From Pseudomonas botevensis (GTDB lineage Bacteria > Pseudomonadota > Gammaproteobacteria > Pseudomonadales > Pseudomonadaceae): a DNA stretch of 64,000 bases. Shown here one piece after another: positions 60,702 to 64,000 of the stretch. The number at the start of each line of letters is the position of its first letter. The stretch's first letter is position 1. Position numbers and translations under genes: made by a program. The DNA is taken from assembly GCF_019145475.1 (NCBI RefSeq), contig NZ_JAHTKI010000024.1, positions 1-64,000 on the forward strand, in the 5' to 3' direction. Below the pieces are notes generated by a model. It saw nothing but the letters and a program-made list of their open reading frames with translations, was not told the origin of the DNA and ran no database searches.

Positions 60702-60853
60702 GGCCTTCTCCAAAAATTCCAGATGCCTGTCGTGGATCACAGCCTAGGCTTGGGTTGATCGCCAAATCCTCACGGGAAGTTAAACAATTCGTGATAACTC
60801 ACCGGAGGGAAAACCCGCACAATGCGCTCATTGCGCCGCAAGGATTCAGCTCC
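60702..60853. promoter_or_regulatory. Shared regulatory region of the msr unit and the two-component genes
   Basis: This 152-base gap must hold promoters for both units. An inverted repeat AGTTA (60778-60782) / TAACT (60795-60799) lies in the middle and may bind the response regulator. Its sequence is not close to the E. coli HprR box. No strong -35/-10 pair stands out. Confidence 0.45.
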
Positions 60854-61570
60854 ATGGAACACACCAAACGCGTCCTGGTGGTCGAGGACGACCTGCACAT
60901 CGCCGACCTGATTTGCCTGCACCTGCGGGACGAACAATTCGAGGTCGTACACAGCGCCGATGGCGACGAAGGCATGCGCCTGCTGCAACAAGGTCACTGG
61001 GATGCCCTGATCCTCGACCTCATGCTGCCGGGCGTCGACGGCCTGGAAATCTGCCGCCGTGCCCGCGCCATGGCCCGCTACACGCCGATCATCATCACCA
61101 GTGCCCGCTCCAGCGAACTGCACCGCATCCTTGGCCTCGAACTGGGGGCCGACGACTACCTCGCCAAACCGTTTTCGATGCTGGAACTGGTGGCCCGGGT
61201 CAAGGCGTTGCTGCGCCGGGTCGACGCCATGGCGCGCAACCTGAAAATGGATGCCGGCAGCCTGAGTATCGATGGCCTGACCATCGATCCGATCACCCGC
61301 GACGTCGCCCTCGCCGGCCAGCGACTTGACCTGACACCACGGGAGTTCGACCTGCTGTATTTCTTCGCCCGCCAGCCGGGCAAGGTGTTCTCGCGAATGG
61401 ACCTGCTCAATGCCGTGTGGGGCTACAGCCACGAAGGCTACGAACACACGGTCAACACCCACATCAATCGCCTGCGGGCGAAAATCGAAACCGACCCGAC
61501 ACAACCCGCGCGCATTCTCACGGTATGGGGGCGGGGGTATAAGTTCGGCACAGGTACAGAGCCATCATGA
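60854..61570 (+). CDS. OmpR-family response regulator
   Basis: A 238-residue response regulator. The receiver domain (about 7-118) has the acidic pair E11/D12, phosphorylation site Asp55 and Lys105; the C-terminal OmpR-type winged helix (about 135-232) is complete (LTPREFDLLYFFARQPGKVFS). The ATG at 60854 has AAGGA upstream. It is coupled to the sensor kinase (ATGA overlap) and is divergent from the msrB-dipZ-msrA unit, the likely target by analogy with HprSR and MsrPQ in E. coli. Confidence 0.92.
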   Translation: MEHTKRVLVVEDDLHIADLICLHLRDEQFEVVHSADGDEGMRLLQQGHWDALILDLMLPGVDGLEICRRARAMARYTPIIITSARSSELHRILGLELGADDYLAKPFSMLELVARVKALLRRVDAMARNLKMDAGSLSIDGLTIDPITRDVALAGQRLDLTPREFDLLYFFARQPGKVFSRMDLLNAVWGYSHEGYEHTVNTHINRLRAKIETDPTQPARILTVWGRGYKFGTGTEPS

Positions 61571-63087
61571 AACTGACCCTGACACAGCGCCTGTCTCTGG
61601 TGTTTGCCGTGTTGCTGCTGATCTGCTGCGGCACTTCCGCATGGTTGCAGGTGCGCTCCAGTCAGATGCATGAGCTGGAAGTCGTGCAAGGTCTGTCCCG
61701 GGATCTGGCGACGCACATCGCCCACGACACGGTGCTGATGGACAGCAACGGTCTGATGCCCGGCGCCGTGCGTGAGCTGTTCAGCCAGTTGATGCTGGTC
61801 AACCCGAGTGTCGAGGTGTACCTGCTCGACACCGAGGGCCGGATTGTCGGCAACGCCGCTCCCGAAGGGCGCCTGCGTCGGCAGACGGTCGACCTCGCAC
61901 CGGTCCGGCGCCTGCTCGACGATCAGCCGCTGCCGATCCTCGGCGACGACCCGCGCAGCGTCGACGGACGCAAGGTATTCAGCGCTGCGCCGTTGCAGGT
62001 TAACGGCAAGGCCGCCGGCTATCTGTATGTGGTGCTGCTCAGCGAAGCGCATGACCGTTTCGCCGAGCGCGGTGCCACCAGCGCAGCGCTCAATACGGCG
62101 CTGATGTCGATCGGACTGGTTGCGCTGTTGTGTCTGATTGCCGGTCTGACAGCATTCAACCTGATTACCCGACCGCTGCGGCGACTGACCGAAACCGTGA
62201 GTCGCTTCGATATCGATGGTGCTCCACAACCGTCGCCTGTCGTACCGACCGTTGTGGATAACACCGCCGACCCGGATGAAATCGCCGTGCTCGACGTCGC
62301 CTTCCGGCAAATGCAGAACCGCCTCGGCGAACAGTGGCGCTCGCTGACCCGCCAGGATCAGGAGCGCCGCGAACTGGTGGCGAACATCTCCCACGATTTG
62401 CGCACACCACTGGCCTCCCTGCACGGTTATCTGGAAACCCTGTCACTCAAGGATGCAACGCTGACTGCACCCGAGCGACGTCGCTACCTGGGCATCGCCC
62501 TCGATCAGAGCCGCAAGGTGGGCGGGCTGGCGCAATCGCTGCTGGAACTGGTGCGCCTTGAACATGGCTTCGTGCAACCGGTGCTGGAGCGCTTTGCCCT
62601 GACCGATCTGGTGCAGGACATCTTTCAGAAATTCGAGCTCGGCGCCGAGGCACGACGGATTGAACTCAAGGCGAACTTCTCTGCCAATCTGCCCGGCGTC
62701 TGGGCCGACCTCGGGCTGATCGAGCGCGTGCTGACCAATCTGGTCGACAACGCTTTGCGCCATACGCCTCAGGATGGCGAAATTCAGTTCGACCTGGCCG
62801 CCCAGGGCAAACGGGTCGAAATCACCGTCAGTGACACCGGGCCGGGTATCGCGGCGGAACTGCGCGAAAGTCTTTTCCTGCGCCCGTTCAACATCGGCGG
62901 CGCGCGACGTGACGGCGGACTGGGGCTGCGTATCGTGCACCGGATCCTGCAACTGCATGGGCGCGAGATCCGGCTGGTCGACGTTCCGGGGCGCGGCGCG
63001 ACCTTTCGCTTTTCGCTGCCGGTGGATCAGCAGAGCGCCGAACAGGGGCTGGTACGCTCGATGAACCTGAATCCAGCGGACAAATAA
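61567..63087 (+). CDS. Sensor histidine kinase
   Basis: A 506-residue inner-membrane kinase with two helices (about 9-26 and 178-200) enclosing a periplasmic sensor of about 150 residues. A HAMP domain follows, then the dimerisation domain with phospho-acceptor His276 (NISHDLRTPL) and an ATP-binding domain with N (VDNALRH), G1 (DTGPGI) and G2 (GLGLRIV) boxes. The periplasmic loop has no cysteines, so if it senses oxidants it does so by other residues, such as methionines (M61-M76 area). Signal unknown. Confidence 0.92.
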   Translation: MKLTLTQRLSLVFAVLLLICCGTSAWLQVRSSQMHELEVVQGLSRDLATHIAHDTVLMDSNGLMPGAVRELFSQLMLVNPSVEVYLLDTEGRIVGNAAPEGRLRRQTVDLAPVRRLLDDQPLPILGDDPRSVDGRKVFSAAPLQVNGKAAGYLYVVLLSEAHDRFAERGATSAALNTALMSIGLVALLCLIAGLTAFNLITRPLRRLTETVSRFDIDGAPQPSPVVPTVVDNTADPDEIAVLDVAFRQMQNRLGEQWRSLTRQDQERRELVANISHDLRTPLASLHGYLETLSLKDATLTAPERRRYLGIALDQSRKVGGLAQSLLELVRLEHGFVQPVLERFALTDLVQDIFQKFELGAEARRIELKANFSANLPGVWADLGLIERVLTNLVDNALRHTPQDGEIQFDLAAQGKRVEITVSDTGPGIAAELRESLFLRPFNIGGARRDGGLGLRIVHRILQLHGREIRLVDVPGRGATFRFSLPVDQQSAEQGLVRSMNLNPADK

Positions 63088-63208
63088 TCGACGCCACTGG
63101 CCCGTTGCACCGTGACAACACCGCCCCGCTCCCCTAAATTAGTCGGCCTGAAAAAGCCCCCCCGAGCTTTCTCGTCTCAACTCAAGCTAAAGAAGTAGTG
63201 AAATTTCA

Positions 63209-63913
63209 ATGTCCGATTTCAACACCGCTGAATCCGTAGTCACCCTGTCGTCCAAAGCGGAATACGAAAACTCCATCAATCTTTCACAACACCTTCCTCA
63301 AGCCAAAACCATCAGCGAGATGGTGCTGGATGCTTTCCAGTCGACCCGTGAAAGCGAGCAGATCCGCGAGCTGCGCGCCGCGATCCGTCAGGCCCACGAC
63401 CGCTTCGATGACGACCAGGCCTACGAGCTGATGGGTCAGCTCAAAGCCCTGAAGGACGCCGAAGCCGCCGACACCGCCGCCCTTGAAGACCTGAGCAGCA
63501 AGTTCCCGATCAGCCGCATTCTGTCCAGCTTCAAGGACGACCCGGCGTTCCAGGAAATCGTCTACGGTCTGGCGCTGAAAGTGCTGAACCAGACCCATCA
63601 GGCGATGACCAGCCCGAGTGGCGGCAAAAGCAAGGCCGCACGCCCGAAGAAAGATGCCGAAGTGTTCAGCATCAGCAAGGACGGCATCAGCATGACCCTG
63701 CCGCTGCGCACACCGCGTTCGCGCCTGAGCGTGGATCGCGAGGCGCTGGAATTCCTCGGTTTTACCTTCACCGGTGAAGGCGAAGAAGCCGAAATCGAAG
63801 GCGAAACCTTCCTCGACAACTCAGGCACCGAACACGCGATCAACCGCAAGAACATCATCACCGCCCTGCAACAGCAGACCGCGTTCGATGGCTACAGCAT
63901 CGCGATGCAATAA
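63209..63913 (+). CDS. Conserved protein of unknown function
   Basis: A 234-residue soluble protein without signal or membrane segments. The N-terminal half is strongly helical and charged (about 40-105, EQIRELRAAIRQAHDRFDDDQAYELM); the C-terminal third is beta-rich (RSRLSVDREALEFLGFTFTGEGEE). I do not recognise the family. It is preceded by a gap of about 120 bases after the kinase and followed by a strong terminator, so it is probably a single-gene unit. Confidence 0.75.
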   Translation: MSDFNTAESVVTLSSKAEYENSINLSQHLPQAKTISEMVLDAFQSTRESEQIRELRAAIRQAHDRFDDDQAYELMGQLKALKDAEAADTAALEDLSSKFPISRILSSFKDDPAFQEIVYGLALKVLNQTHQAMTSPSGGKSKAARPKKDAEVFSISKDGISMTLPLRTPRSRLSVDREALEFLGFTFTGEGEEAEIEGETFLDNSGTEHAINRKNIITALQQQTAFDGYSIAMQ

Positions 63914-63927
63914 ACCCGACGCAGACG

Positions 63928-63963
63928 AAAAAGCCCCGCTCTGAAATTCAGGCGGGGCTTTTT
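63928..63963 (+). terminator. Rho-independent terminator
   Basis: AAAAAGCCCCGC / GCGGGGCTTTTT with a loop of about 12 bases, 14 bases after the stop of the preceding gene. Confidence 0.92.
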
Positions 63964-64000
63964 GTTGTCTGGCAAGTGGCGTTCAGGCCGATGGGTGCAG

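Noticed and set aside
1..64000. CRISPR arrays, rRNA genes, insertion sequences
   Set aside because: No evenly spaced direct repeats, no rRNA-like sequence and no transposase gene were seen.

Overview
This is a GC-rich window from the chromosome of a fluorescent pseudomonad, most like the Pseudomonas fluorescens / P. koreensis group. The evidence is Pseudomonas-type gene order (iscR-S-U-A-hscBA-fdx-iscX followed by ndk, rlmN, pilW, rodZ, ispG, hisS, yfgM, bamB, der; guaB-guaA; queA-tgt-yajC-secD-secF; cumA-tadA), REP/REPIN palindromes with a GTGGGAGCGGGC-type core, and the close match of the proteins to that genus. There are no rRNA genes, prophages, insertion sequences or CRISPR arrays. Almost all of the window is core chromosome with a few accessory insertions.

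Layout. 1-5.9 kb: an AsrA-type second Lon protease under a near-consensus sigma-32 promoter, a chagasin-like protease-inhibitor lipoprotein, a YhhN-family membrane protein, and the cmoA-cmoB pair for wobble-uridine modification. 5.9-7.8 kb: tadA and the Tat-exported multicopper oxidase cumA, on the minus strand and overlapping. 8.2-12.5 kb: one 1433-residue toxin-like protein whose C-terminal half is a tandem duplication of a ChaN/EreA/Tiki-like domain; only the second copy keeps the expected motifs. 12.6-20.5 kb: guaA/guaB, a zinc-ribbon protein, a TauE/SafE exporter with a divergent LysR regulator, xseA and an M23 peptidase. 20.5-22.7 kb: leuA with a possible leader peptide. 22.8-24.7 kb: a transaminase/omega-amidase pair.

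24.9-40 kb is one long run of minus-strand genes: iron-sulfur cluster assembly (isc) under tandem IscR-like boxes, then ndk from its own promoter placed inside the isc terminator hairpin, then rRNA/tRNA modification and charging (rlmN, hisS), isoprenoid synthesis (ispG), cell shape (rodZ), type IV pilus assembly (pilW), outer-membrane protein assembly (bamB, yfgM) and ribosome assembly (der). 40-49 kb holds cysE, trmJ, suhB, a glycine-zipper protein, the Sec accessory genes secF/secD/yajC, queuosine synthesis (tgt, queA) and tRNA-Leu(CAA).

49-54.4 kb is an accessory patch next to the tRNA: four proteins of unknown function or with only a fold assignment, a PhoD-like phosphatase with no export signal, and a YefM-YoeB toxin-antitoxin pair. 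54.4-57.6 kb has an ArgD-like aminotransferase divergent from a LysR regulator, then a GNAT acetyltransferase and a membrane protein. 57.6-63.1 kb is a coherent cell-envelope unit: Tat-exported MsrB, the membrane thiol reductase DipZ (CcdA plus thioredoxin domains) and an exported MsrA, divergent from an OmpR-type two-component system. The window ends with a conserved protein of unknown function and a strong terminator.
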